Of a stretch of DNA of 64,000 nucleotides, positions 33,495 to 41,587 are shown piece by piece (position 1 is the stretch's first letter; every line of letters starts with the position of its first letter). The translations under genes and the position numbers were made by a program. The stretch covers positions 26,488-90,487 of the forward strand of contig CAYGJL010000006.1 in the NCBI GenBank assembly GCA_964350145.1, in the 5' to 3' direction. The stretch is from JACDCY01 sp964350145. Lineage in GTDB: Bacteria; Gemmatimonadota; Gemmatimonadetes; Gemmatimonadales; Gemmatimonadaceae. The notes below the pieces were generated by a model, which saw only the letters and a program-made list of their open reading frames with translations, was not told where the DNA came from and made no database searches.

Positions 33495-34688
33495 GTGCCG
33501 ATCTTCACCTACACCGCGCGCGCCACCAACGGCGACCTCAAGACCGCGACGATCGAGGCGGCATCGCGGGACGCCGTCATCGCGCAGCTCCGCAAGATGC
33601 GGCTCGCCGTTGTCAAGATCGACGAGAACGCGCAGAAATCGACCAGGAAGGGCTCGATCAAGATCCGCGACATCGTCGTCTTCACCCGCCAGTTCTCGAC
33701 GATGGTGAACGCCGGCCTGCCGCTGGTGCAGGCGCTGGACATTCTCGCGAAGCAGACAGAGAACAAGACGCTCTCCAGCGTGACGCGCCAGGTGATGTTC
33801 GACGTCGAGTCGGGCTACACGCTGGCCGACTCAATGGCTAAGCACCCACGTGCGTTCACGTCGCTGTACACGAACATGGTGGCTGCGGGCGAAGCGGGCG
33901 GTATCCTCGACGTCATCCTGAACCGGCTCGCGACGTTCCTGGAGAAGAACGACAAGCTGATCAGAAAGGTGAAGGGCGCGATGATCTACCCGGCGTCCAT
34001 TCTCGGCGTCGCTATCGGCGCGATCGCCATCCTGCTGATCTTCGTCATTCCGACGTTCGAGGACATGTTCGCTTCGGTTGGTGTGCCGCTGCCGTTCGCC
34101 ACGCGGATCGTCATCGGCATGTCCCAGGGGCTGCAGTCGTACTGGTGGGCAATCATCCTTGCGGCCGTCGGTGCGGTCATCTTTCTGAAGCGCTACTACG
34201 CGAGTCCGAACGGCAAGCTCGTCATAGACCGGATGCTGCTCAAGATGCCGGTCCTCGGCGATGTCCTCCGGAAGTCGTCCGTGTCGCGCTTCACGCGGAC
34301 GCTCGGAACCCTGATCGCATCGGGCGTGAGCATCCTCGAGGGACTCGAGATCACCGCCCGCACCGCGGGCAACCGCGTCGTGCAGGACGCGATCATGGCC
34401 TCGCGCGCGTCCATCGCCGGCGGTGAGACGATCGCCGCGCCGCTCGCCAAGTCGGGCGTTTTCCCGCCGATGGTGATCTCCATGATCTCCGTCGGCGAGT
34501 CCACGGGCGGACTGGACGAGATGCTGTCCAAGATCGCCGACTTTTACGACGACGAGGTGGATGCGGCCGTGGGCGGACTGCTCTCACTGCTCGAGCCGAT
34601 GATGATCGTGTTCCTGGGAATGGGCGTGGGCGGAATGATCATGGCGATGTACCTGCCGATCTTTGACATGGTGAACGCGGTTCAATAG
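33495..34688 (+). CDS. pilC: Type IV pilus inner membrane platform protein PilC (GspF family)
   Basis: A 397-aa GspF-family protein with two copies of the T2SSF domain: the first near VFTRQFSTMVNAGLPLVQAL and the second near SRFTRTLGTLIASGVSILEG. Each is followed by membrane helices (ILGVAIGAIAILLIFVIPTF; MMIVFLGMGVGGMIMAMYLP). It anchors the PilB/PilT motors to the pilus base. The start is GTG at 33495, 3 bp after the pilT stop. The 45-bp gap to the next gene has no obvious terminator. Confidence 0.94.
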   Translation: MPIFTYTARATNGDLKTATIEAASRDAVIAQLRKMRLAVVKIDENAQKSTRKGSIKIRDIVVFTRQFSTMVNAGLPLVQALDILAKQTENKTLSSVTRQVMFDVESGYTLADSMAKHPRAFTSLYTNMVAAGEAGGILDVILNRLATFLEKNDKLIRKVKGAMIYPASILGVAIGAIAILLIFVIPTFEDMFASVGVPLPFATRIVIGMSQGLQSYWWAIILAAVGAVIFLKRYYASPNGKLVIDRMLLKMPVLGDVLRKSSVSRFTRTLGTLIASGVSILEGLEITARTAGNRVVQDAIMASRASIAGGETIAAPLAKSGVFPPMVISMISVGESTGGLDEMLSKIADFYDDEVDAAVGGLLSLLEPMMIVFLGMGVGGMIMAMYLPIFDMVNAVQ

Positions 34689-34733
34689 CTCCGCCGGAAT
34701 GCGGCTTAGCTTGCGACCCCATGAGAGATCCGC

Positions 34734-35537
34734 ATGATCGGTAATTCGCCTGATATAGACGAAGAGACTCCGAGCGCCCGCTGGCGCGAGCTTGCCCGCC
34801 TCGAGCGCTGGCTGGACAAACCCATGCTCGCGCTCGCGATCGTCTGGCTGGTCCTCGTGGTTCTCGAGCTCACGGCCGGCCTCTCCCCCTTCATGGAACG
34901 GGTCGGTATCGCGATCTGGATCGCGTTCATCGGCGACTTCATTCTGCGGCTCGTCATCGCGCCCGACCGCGTCCGCTACCTGCGGGCAAACTGGCTGACC
35001 GCGATATCGCTCGTGGTTCCCGCCCTCCGGATATTCCGTGCCTTCCGCGCGTTGCGGGTGCTGCGCGCCGCGCGGGCCGCGCGCGGGTTCAGGCTCGTGC
35101 GCGTCGTCGGCGCGGTGAACCGCGGGATGAACCGCCTCGGCGACGCCATGCAACGAAAGGGGTTCGGCTACGTCGTCGCGCTCACGCTGCTTGTCACGGT
35201 GCTCGGCGCGGCGGGGATGTACGCGTTCGAGCGCGGCGCCGGCGGTCCAGCCGGGATCACCGACTTTCCGTCCGCCCTGTGGTGGACGGCGATGATCATC
35301 ACCACGATGGGCTCGGGCTACTGGCCCGTGACACCGGAAGGGCGGATACTCTGCGTGCTCCTCTCACTGTACGCGCTCGGCATACTCGGCTATCTCGCCG
35401 CCGCACTCGCGGCGTATTTCGTGGGGCGGGACGAGGAGCTGGCGGAACAACACGGGAAGTCTGCGCAGCTCGAGCGGTTGATAGCCGAGGTAGCGGACCT
35501 TCGCGCGGAAATCAGGGAGCTGCGGCCGCGCGGCTGA
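34734..35537 (+). CDS. Voltage-gated-type ion channel with atypical selectivity filter
   Basis: A 267-aa six-helix channel of the ion transporter family. S4 is very basic (RIFRAFRALRVLRAARAARG, about 99-118). The pore helix ALWWTAMIITTMGSGYWP carries MGSGYWP where potassium channels have VGYGD, so the ion selectivity is open. The C-terminal tail is helical (EQHGKSAQLERLIAEVADLR), probably a tetramerising coiled coil. The last 26 bp overlap the convergent ACR3 gene. Confidence 0.82.
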   Translation: MIGNSPDIDEETPSARWRELARLERWLDKPMLALAIVWLVLVVLELTAGLSPFMERVGIAIWIAFIGDFILRLVIAPDRVRYLRANWLTAISLVVPALRIFRAFRALRVLRAARAARGFRLVRVVGAVNRGMNRLGDAMQRKGFGYVVALTLLVTVLGAAGMYAFERGAGGPAGITDFPSALWWTAMIITTMGSGYWPVTPEGRILCVLLSLYALGILGYLAAALAAYFVGRDEELAEQHGKSAQLERLIAEVADLRAEIRELRPRG

Positions 35538-36618
35538 CAGGCTCGCCACCGATGGCCGTGTCCGGGTCGAAGCCGAAGTACCGCCGCCCGGCCCACAGCG
35601 ACGCGTACACCAATCCAATCAGCGCCGGCACTTCCACCAGCGGCCCCACGACCGCGGCCAGCGCTTCGCCAGAGCCGATGCCGAAGGTCGCCACCGCGAC
35701 GGCGATCGCCAGCTCGAAGTTGTTCCCGGCCGCGGTGAACGAGAGCGAGGCCGTCTCCCGGTAGCCGAAGCCGAAGCGCATCGACAGCCAGAACGCGAGC
35801 CCGAACATCACGAAGAAGTAAACGAGCAGTGGTGCCGCGATCCGGAGCACGTCTAGCGGGAGCTCGATTATCCGGTCGCCCTGCATCGCGAACATGAGCA
35901 CGATAGTGTACAGCAGTCCGAGCAGAGCGGTGGGTCCGAATCTGGGCATGAACACGCCGTCGTACCACGCCGCGCCCCGGCGGGCAACCAGGATCCGGCG
36001 CGTGAGATATCCGGCAGCCAGCGGTATCCCGAGGAAGATCAGCACGCTCTTCGCGATCTCCCACATCGAGACATTTACCACGGCGGTCTCCGCCCCGAAC
36101 CATGTAGGAACCACGCCGAGAAAAAGCCAGGCCAGAAAGCTGTACGTTAGAATCTGAAACAGTGAGTTGAGCGCGACGAGCACGGCGGCCAGCTCGCCCG
36201 AGCCGCTGGCCAGCGAGTTCCAGATCAGCACCATCGCAATGCAGCGCGCGAGCCCGATCAGGATGAGTCCGGTGCGGTACTCCGGCATGTCTGGAAGGAA
36301 GATCCACGCGAGCGCAAGCATGACGAGCGGGCCGAGCACCCAATTGAACAGGAGCGACGTGCCGAGGAGCCTCGTGTCGCGCACGTGACTGCCAATCGTC
36401 TCGTACCGCACCTTGGCGAGCACGGGGTACATCATCCAGAGCAGGCCGATCGCGATGGGGACCGACACTCCCGCGACTTGCACGCGGTCGAGCGACGCAC
36501 CGAGGCCGGGCGCCGTCCTGCCAAGCAGTACTCCCGCCGCCATAGCGCTGAGAATCCACAGCGGCAGGAACCGGTCCAGCGTGGAGAGATGTCGAAGTAC
36601 CGGAGCGCTCGCTGTCAT
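35512..36618 (-). CDS. ACR3-family arsenite efflux transporter
   Basis: A 368-aa ten-helix carrier of the bile acid:sodium symporter fold. ACR3 signatures: LGTSLLFNWVLGPLVMLALAW, GLILIGLARCIAMVLIWNSL with the Cys needed for arsenite export, and the NNFELAIAVAVATFG region. It expels As(III) or Sb(III). No arsR or arsC neighbour is present. A perfect 14-bp-stem palindrome lies 53 bp upstream of its start and could be an operator. Confidence 0.93.
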   Translation of the reverse strand: MTASAPVLRHLSTLDRFLPLWILSAMAAGVLLGRTAPGLGASLDRVQVAGVSVPIAIGLLWMMYPVLAKVRYETIGSHVRDTRLLGTSLLFNWVLGPLVMLALAWIFLPDMPEYRTGLILIGLARCIAMVLIWNSLASGSGELAAVLVALNSLFQILTYSFLAWLFLGVVPTWFGAETAVVNVSMWEIAKSVLIFLGIPLAAGYLTRRILVARRGAAWYDGVFMPRFGPTALLGLLYTIVLMFAMQGDRIIELPLDVLRIAAPLLVYFFVMFGLAFWLSMRFGFGYRETASLSFTAAGNNFELAIAVAVATFGIGSGEALAAVVGPLVEVPALIGLVYASLWAGRRYFGFDPDTAIGGEPVSRAAAAP

Positions 36619-36670
36619 CGGCGTCCAATTTACCGGAGCGCGGCGCGGTCCGCGCCCGACCAGTGCCGTC

Positions 36671-36702
36671 CGGCCGGTTTCGGCTGTTGCCGAAACCGGC
36701 CG
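36671..36702. promoter_or_regulatory. Perfect 14-bp hairpin in the ACR3 / small membrane protein divergent gap
   Basis: CGGCCGGTTTCGGC, loop TGTT, GCCGAAACCGGCCG. There is no T-run on either side, so a terminator is unlikely. The position between two divergent starts fits an operator or an RNA leader hairpin. Function unknown. Confidence 0.5.
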
Positions 36703-36745
36703 CCCGTCAACCCCGTAGTTGGGTGGTACCTCTCACGGAGCCGTC

Positions 36746-36958
36746 ATGCGTTTCAGCGTACTTGGCAAGTTCCTGCTCGGAATCGGAATCTTCTTCGCCG
36801 GTGCCGCGGCAGTCGGAATGCTGCTCGGCTTCGTTCCATGGCTAGCTCCGTTCATAGTCGGCCTGGTCTTCTTCAAGTTCATCTTCGTTCTGGCCGCGAT
36901 CCTCATGCTCGCCGGCGGTGTGGCGTGGTACTACGCGCAGCAGAACAACGAGGCCTGA
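36746..36958 (+). CDS. Small two-helix membrane protein of unknown function
   Basis: A 70-aa protein (MRFSVLGKFLLGIGIFFAGA...) with two hydrophobic segments, about residues 6-28 and 33-62, and a short polar tail YYAQQNNEA. The ATG at 36746 starts just before the first helix; an upstream ATG at 36719 would add nine polar residues. I do not recognise a family. It lies 4 bp before the convergent tonB stop and divergent from ACR3. Confidence 0.55.
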   Translation: MRFSVLGKFLLGIGIFFAGAAAVGMLLGFVPWLAPFIVGLVFFKFIFVLAAILMLAGGVAWYYAQQNNEA

Positions 36959-36962
36959 CGCG

Positions 36963-37670
36963 CTAACCGCGCAGCTCGAACACGAACCGCTGCTCCACTA
37001 GCTGTCGCACGGTCCCGCCGCCGACGCGGGCGGGCCGGTACCGCGCCCGGCGCAGGTAGGTCCGTACCGCCGAGGTGAACTCGTCGCTCGTGGACTCGAG
37101 GATTTTTACCTCCCTCTCCACGCGGCCGCGAGCATCCACGATGAACCTCACCGTCACGAAACCCGAGAGGCCCTGCCGGATTGCGCGCTCAGGGTAGGCG
37201 GGACCCGACTGAGAGAGCGGAGCCGCCGGAACCTCCACTTCGCCCACCTCATACGTGCCGCCGCGACCCGCCGGGCCCGCATCGGCCGGAACGGTACCCT
37301 GGACGCCGCTCGCGAACGGCCGTGCCGGCGCACTCGCCGATGGATCGACGAGCGGCACATCCACGGGCGGGATGCTTACCGGCGTGATCGCCGGTGCTGC
37401 GACGGCCTTGGCCGGGGCTGGAGTGGGAGCCGCCGGCTTCGGAGCGGCGGGTTTCGGTTGTGGGGCGGCCGGAGCGACCGTTGCCGGCCGCTGCTCCGGA
37501 ACAAAGTAGACGCGCGGGTCGGGCGTGGACCCGCGCTCCACCGTTGGCCGCGTCGTGGCGAACAGCGCCGCGAGCACGATGGCCACGTGGACCGATATGC
37601 TCAGAAAGGAATGCGCGCCGGTTGTAGCGTGTCCGGTATGCGCTGACTCGATCAGATGCATTGTACGCAC
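36963..37670 (-). CDS. TonB-family energy transducer
   Basis: A 235-aa TonB-like protein: one N-terminal helix (FLSISVHVAIVLAALFATT), a Pro/Ala-rich periplasmic spacer (about 60-110, PAAPQPKPAAPKPAAPTPAP), and a C-terminal TonB domain (about 150-235: GPAYPERAIRQGLSGFVTVR, VEREVKILESTSDEF, ARYRPARVGGG). It would power TonB-dependent receptors such as the one at 14 kb together with ExbB/ExbD, not seen here. Starts at 37670 or 37661 are possible. Confidence 0.9.
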   Translation of the reverse strand: MRTMHLIESAHTGHATTGAHSFLSISVHVAIVLAALFATTRPTVERGSTPDPRVYFVPEQRPATVAPAAPQPKPAAPKPAAPTPAPAKAVAAPAITPVSIPPVDVPLVDPSASAPARPFASGVQGTVPADAGPAGRGGTYEVGEVEVPAAPLSQSGPAYPERAIRQGLSGFVTVRFIVDARGRVEREVKILESTSDEFTSAVRTYLRRARYRPARVGGGTVRQLVEQRFVFELRG

Positions 37671-37729
37671 GGTCGTCTCCTTTGTTGGTGCTACACAGTA
37701 GACGCTCCCGCCCGGTTTTCGTGCACACT

Positions 37730-37751
37730 ATTCGATGAAGATTCGATGAAG
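37730..37751. promoter_or_regulatory. Tandem 11-bp direct repeat, candidate operator
   Basis: ATTCGATGAAG occurs twice head to tail, followed 14 bp later by a partial third copy (TTAATGAAG). It lies in the 158-bp divergent gap between the tonB-like gene and the AraC-Ogt gene. AraC-type regulators commonly bind direct repeats, so self-regulation by the neighbouring AraC-Ogt protein is possible. Confidence 0.35.
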
Positions 37752-37828
37752 TCGGCTTAATGAAGATTGGGTTAAGGTGAGCAAGAATCGGATAGCCGCC
37801 TTTCCGGCACGGTCATAGCTTCAGCTCC

Positions 37829-38722
37829 ATGCCAGCCGTCGCCAGCAGCCGTAGCGAAGAGAGAAATGCCGGGCCTTCGGCCGCCGAGCGGCTCGTCCGC
37901 AGGGCGCAGGAATACCTGGACGAGTATCCGACCAGTCGGATCACGCTCGAAGCGCTGGCGCGAAAAGTCGGCGCGAGCGCGTCGCATCTGCAGCGCACGT
38001 TCAAGCGGGTCATGGGACTGTCCCCCGCCGAGTATGCGCGCATGAAACGACACCACCAGTTCAAGTCCGCGATGCGGACCGGGAGGACCGTGAGCGAAGC
38101 CACCTACGAGGCCGGATTCGGCTCGAGCAGCAGGGCCTACGAGAACGCGGCGGGAGCGTTGGGCATGACGCCGGCGACGTACCGCAAGGGCGGGGACGGC
38201 ATGGAGATACAGTACGCGATAACGCGCTCGCCGGTGGGGATGATCCTCGTGGCGTGGACGTCGCGCGGATTGTGCTCGGTGAAGATCGCCGATTCGAAAG
38301 ACGCGGTGACGGCGGCCCTGAGAAGCGAGTTTCCGAACGCGGGACTCAAGCGGGCGTCAGAGCTCTCGCCCTTCGCGGCGGCGATGCTCGAGCACGTGAC
38401 GGGAGACCGGCCGGAGATCGATCTGCCGCTCGACATTCGCGCGACCGCTTTTCAGCTCCGGGTCTGGCGGGCACTCAAGCAGATCCCTTACGGTGAGACC
38501 CGCTCTTACAGCGAAGTGGCCGCATCCATCGGGGCGCCGCGCGCGGCGCGGGCGGTGGCGCGCGCCTGCGCGACAAATCCGGTCGCGCTCGCCATTCCGT
38601 GCCACCGCGTGGTGCGCAACGACGGATCGCTTGGGGGATACGGGTTCGGGGTGGAGCGGAAGGAGGTTCTGCTCGCGACGGAAAAACGGACAGCCAGGAA
38701 AGGCGCGCGGACAACCGGGTGA
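37829..38722 (+). CDS. AraC-type HTH fused to methylated-DNA-protein cysteine methyltransferase (Ada-like)
   Basis: A 297-aa two-domain protein. Residues about 20-115 are an AraC-type double HTH (RITLEALARKVGASASHLQR, VSEATYEAGFGSSSRAYENA). Residues about 128-285 are an O6-alkylguanine-DNA alkyltransferase with active-site PCHRV and helix RAVARACATNPVALAI. It repairs O6-alkylguanine in a suicide reaction. E. coli Ada also has an N-terminal zinc domain whose Cys takes methyl from phosphotriesters and switches on transcription; that domain is absent, so the activation switch must differ. The downstream gap holds a family B heptamer array. Confidence 0.92.
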   Translation: MPAVASSRSEERNAGPSAAERLVRRAQEYLDEYPTSRITLEALARKVGASASHLQRTFKRVMGLSPAEYARMKRHHQFKSAMRTGRTVSEATYEAGFGSSSRAYENAAGALGMTPATYRKGGDGMEIQYAITRSPVGMILVAWTSRGLCSVKIADSKDAVTAALRSEFPNAGLKRASELSPFAAAMLEHVTGDRPEIDLPLDIRATAFQLRVWRALKQIPYGETRSYSEVAASIGAPRAARAVARACATNPVALAIPCHRVVRNDGSLGGYGFGVERKEVLLATEKRTARKGARTTG

Positions 38723-38727
38723 AAAGC

Positions 38728-38755
38728 CCTGCGTCCTGCGTCCTGCGTCCTGCGC
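38728..38755. repeat. Family B heptamer array
   Basis: Four tandem 7-bp units, CCTGCGT three times then CCTGCGC, starting 6 bp after the AraC-Ogt stop codon. The same design recurs at 52319-52346. Confidence 0.85.
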
Positions 38756-38782
38756 CCTAGCGGCCTCCGCGGGAGCCGCAGG

Positions 38783-40252
38783 TCAGGTGTGCTCCGAAAG
38801 CGTTCGTAGAGTCTCGACCAGCCGCACCATCGCCAGTGTGTCGAGAGTGCAGTACGCGTTGAGATCCATCCGCAGCTTCTCGCGCTCGGTGTCGCTCATC
38901 GTGTCGCCCGCGAAAATCAGGCGGCTGAGCTCACGGCTCGCGGTCTGGCCGTCGTGAATTGCAAGCCCGTCGTAGGTAAGGTCTGGAACCAGTGCGGGGA
39001 GCACTGTCTTGAGGGTGAAGCTGCCACCGAAAGCGGGATGGTAGACGTTGTCCCGTACTATCGGCAGCGCGTCGCGCAGCCTGGACTTGATGCCGAGCAG
39101 CGCGTCCGCCAGCTCCGGCGCCGCGGATACGAGCGAATCGATGCACGCTGCCTCGAAGCCCGCGTTATACGCGACGATCGTCCGCGCGCCCGCGCACGCC
39201 GCGACGAGCTGTGTCGCCAATTCGCGGCGCGGGTCGCCCGATCCGGTCGCGATCCAAGCGGACTGACCCTGCCGGCCCTCGGCATCGAGCGTGTGACAGC
39301 TGAATTGAACGGGGACGGTCTGAAAGGGCGCGCAGCCGTCCCAGCGCGGGATCGCGATCATCACTGATTCGAAATCCAGGAAAGCGACGGGGGGCTCGAT
39401 CACGCTGAGCGCTGTGCCGAGCCCGCTCTCGACGACGATACGCCCGGACAGCACCGCGGTGCGCTGGCGTCGGGCGGTGTCGGTCAGCGCCTCCGACTCG
39501 GGTAACTCCGCGATGAGGTTGTAGCCCTGCTCCACGAAAACGCGCGCCTTTTTGCCGATCTTGTACAGCGTGCTGACGTGATCCGGCGGGATCGGCGGCC
39601 AGCAGCGGTCCCAGAACGCGCACGCTCGCGGCTTGCTGCAGTGGTCGCCCGGCGCGACCGCAGGGAGCCCGCCTTGCAGCATCGCCAGTTGCGCTGCAAT
39701 CTGCGCGGGAATGTCCAGGAGGAGCTTCTCGACCTGCTCGGTGACGTCCTGTCGCACAAACAGGTTGGACAGGTCGGGGAAAATACAGTCGCGGCAGAGG
39801 TGCATGATCTCGACCCGGCGCACGTCGAGCCCGCTCCGCCGCGCGACGTAGGTCTGGATGGCGGCGTCGGCGTAATGCTCGGGCTTCACGCTCAAGCCCA
39901 TCTTCACTTCGATCAGCGTGAACCCGACCGGCTCTCTCACCAGGATGTCGGCCGCCACGAACACGTCATCGGCGAAAAAGCCCGCTTCGTACACGACGTC
40001 GGCACCGGCTAGAAGCGCGCCGCGCGTGGCGGCGACGCTTTCCGCATGCTCCCACGGCGGGAAGTCGATCAGCACTCCGCCCGGAACGTACTCGCGGGCG
40101 ACTCGCCCGACGTGATTGGCCTGATCGAAGAGGGCCCGCGTGCCGTCGTCCACGACTGTCTCCGGCGCGGCCTTGTCGTGGACCCGCCACCACAGCTGCT
40201 TGTGGCACTGGCGGCCCTGATTGAATCTGGTTTTTGAGAGCCGATGCGCCAT
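38783..40252 (-). CDS. DUF2779 protein: Cas4/RecB-like nuclease domain plus DnaQ-like exonuclease domain
   Basis: A 489-aa protein. The N-terminal part resembles PD-(D/E)XK Fe-S nucleases: an early Cys (NQGRQCHKQLWW), the catalytic-type ADILVREPVGFTLIEVKMG strand pair, and a Cys cluster CSKPRACAFWDRC (about residue 205) like the Fe-S Cys set of Cas4/AddB. The C-terminal half contains AFLDFESVMIAIPRWDG (DExx-type exonuclease motif), TIVAYNAGFEAACIDSL and a late AYCTLDTLAMVRL Asp, typical of DUF2779. It probably acts on DNA ends or RNA, but the pathway is unknown. Divergent from the ccdA-like gene with a 29-bp gap. Confidence 0.82.
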   Translation of the reverse strand: MAHRLSKTRFNQGRQCHKQLWWRVHDKAAPETVVDDGTRALFDQANHVGRVAREYVPGGVLIDFPPWEHAESVAATRGALLAGADVVYEAGFFADDVFVAADILVREPVGFTLIEVKMGLSVKPEHYADAAIQTYVARRSGLDVRRVEIMHLCRDCIFPDLSNLFVRQDVTEQVEKLLLDIPAQIAAQLAMLQGGLPAVAPGDHCSKPRACAFWDRCWPPIPPDHVSTLYKIGKKARVFVEQGYNLIAELPESEALTDTARRQRTAVLSGRIVVESGLGTALSVIEPPVAFLDFESVMIAIPRWDGCAPFQTVPVQFSCHTLDAEGRQGQSAWIATGSGDPRRELATQLVAACAGARTIVAYNAGFEAACIDSLVSAAPELADALLGIKSRLRDALPIVRDNVYHPAFGGSFTLKTVLPALVPDLTYDGLAIHDGQTASRELSRLIFAGDTMSDTEREKLRMDLNAYCTLDTLAMVRLVETLRTLSEHT

Positions 40253-40281
40253 CGAACAAGAATACTTCGTATTCTTCTTCC

Positions 40282-40995
40282 ATGGATGCTTCGGCCGTAG
40301 CTGCCCAACTCTCGTCCAATCCGGCGTTCGCGATTCCGCTGCTTTTCGCGGCCGGGGTGCTGACCAGCCTCACGCCGTGTGTGTACCCGATGATTCCGAT
40401 CACCGCGGCCATCGTCGGCGGAAACACCGTGAGCGGCCCGCCATCGCGATTCATGGCCGCGGGCCTGACGTTCTCCTACGTGATCGGGTTGGCTCTGGTG
40501 TACGCCGCGCTGGGGACGATCGCCGGGCTAACGGGCTCGCTGTTCGGATCGATCAGCACCAATCCCTGGCTGTACTTCGGGATGGCGAATTTGCTGGTGT
40601 ATACGGCGCTGGTGATGCTCGACGTCGTTCCGCTACCGATCCCGCGCTCGCTGATCGCGCGCGCGGCCGGCGTGGGCGGAGGCGGTCGTTACTCCGCCGC
40701 ATTCGGGATGGGTGCCGCGTCCGGCCTGGTCGCGGCGCCGTGCTCGGCCCCCGTGATGGCCGCCGTGCTGACCTGGGTGGGTACCACGCGCAGCGGCGTG
40801 CTGGGATTCGTCTACCTGTTCGCTTTCTCCCTCGGCATGTGCGCCCTGCTAGTCGTGGTTGGGCTCTCGAGCGGCCTCGCGGCTCGTCTCCCGAAAGCCG
40901 GAGGGTGGCTGGTTTGGGTCAAGCGAGGCTTCGCGGTGATCATGTTGGGCGTTGCGGAGTATTATCTCATACAGATGGGACGACTCCTCATTTAG
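40282..40995 (+). CDS. CcdA/DsbD-type membrane thiol-disulfide transporter
   Basis: A 237-aa polytopic protein with about six helices. The two reactive-Cys motifs of the DsbD/CcdA core are present: SLTPCVYPMIPI in helix 1 and AAPCSAPVMAAV in helix 4. It carries electrons from cytoplasmic thioredoxin across the inner membrane to periplasmic thiol proteins. I chose the ATG at 40282; upstream codons lie in the gap to the divergent DUF2779 gene. The stop codon TAG overlaps the first base pairs of a family A heptamer array. Next to a TlpA-like thioredoxin and a peroxiredoxin, it probably supplies them with reductant. Confidence 0.9.
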   Translation: MDASAVAAQLSSNPAFAIPLLFAAGVLTSLTPCVYPMIPITAAIVGGNTVSGPPSRFMAAGLTFSYVIGLALVYAALGTIAGLTGSLFGSISTNPWLYFGMANLLVYTALVMLDVVPLPIPRSLIARAAGVGGGGRYSAAFGMGAASGLVAAPCSAPVMAAVLTWVGTTRSGVLGFVYLFAFSLGMCALLVVVGLSSGLAARLPKAGGWLVWVKRGFAVIMLGVAEYYLIQMGRLLI

Positions 40996-41028
40996 CTAAC
41001 AGCCAATAGCCAACAGCTAACAGCTAAT
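40994..41028. repeat. Family A heptamer array
   Basis: Five 7-bp units in perfect phase: AGCTAAC, AGCCAAT, AGCCAAC, AGCTAAC, AGCTAAT. The ccdA-like stop codon (40993-40995) overlaps the first two bases. Confidence 0.88.
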
Positions 41029-41055
41029 ACCCCCCACGTTACGAGCGCAGATAGA

Positions 41056-41562
41056 ATGAGTGGAGCAGCTGTTCGATCCGCCGTGATCACCGCGGCTTGC
41101 GCGATCCTTTTCACCGCTGGCGACGCGCGGGCGCAGGACTTTGGCTTGCCCGTGGGGTCCAGGGCTCCGATCGCTTCGGTCCAGGATCTGGACGGAAACA
41201 CCGTCTCGCTCGCGCAGTACGTCGGGAAAGGACCGGTGCTCATCCAGTTCTGGGCGGCGTGGTGCGCGACGTGCCGCCAGCTCATGCCGTCATTCGAGCG
41301 CGCGAAGCAGATGTACGGGACACGCGTGAAGTTCGTCGCCATCGCGGTCTCCGTGAACGAGTCGCTCGAGCGTGTCCGCCGCTATTCGGCGGCGCACAAG
41401 TTCACCCACCCGGTGCTGTACGACGCGAGCGGGGAAGCGGTGGACAGGTTCAACGTTCCCGCGACGTCCTACATCGTCGTACTCGACCGCCAGGGAAAGA
41501 TCGTGTACACGGGCGTTGGCGGAGACCAGGATCTCGTAGCGGCGGCGCGGAAAGCGTTGTAA
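41056..41562 (+). CDS. TlpA/ResA-like exported thioredoxin
   Basis: A 168-aa protein with a signal peptide (about 1-26, ending DARAQ) and a thioredoxin-fold domain of the AhpC/TSA-TlpA type. The active site is AAWCATCRQL (CxxC) and the cis-Pro is in FNVPATSYIVVLDRQGKIVY. It reduces disulfides in the periplasm, probably taking electrons from the adjacent CcdA-like protein. Its nearest downstream neighbour, convergent, is the selenoprotein-candidate peroxiredoxin, which would need such a reductant. Confidence 0.92.
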   Translation: MSGAAVRSAVITAACAILFTAGDARAQDFGLPVGSRAPIASVQDLDGNTVSLAQYVGKGPVLIQFWAAWCATCRQLMPSFERAKQMYGTRVKFVAIAVSVNESLERVRRYSAAHKFTHPVLYDASGEAVDRFNVPATSYIVVLDRQGKIVYTGVGGDQDLVAAARKAL

Positions 41563-41587
41563 GCGGTTTCCGCGTTCGAGACGGCGC

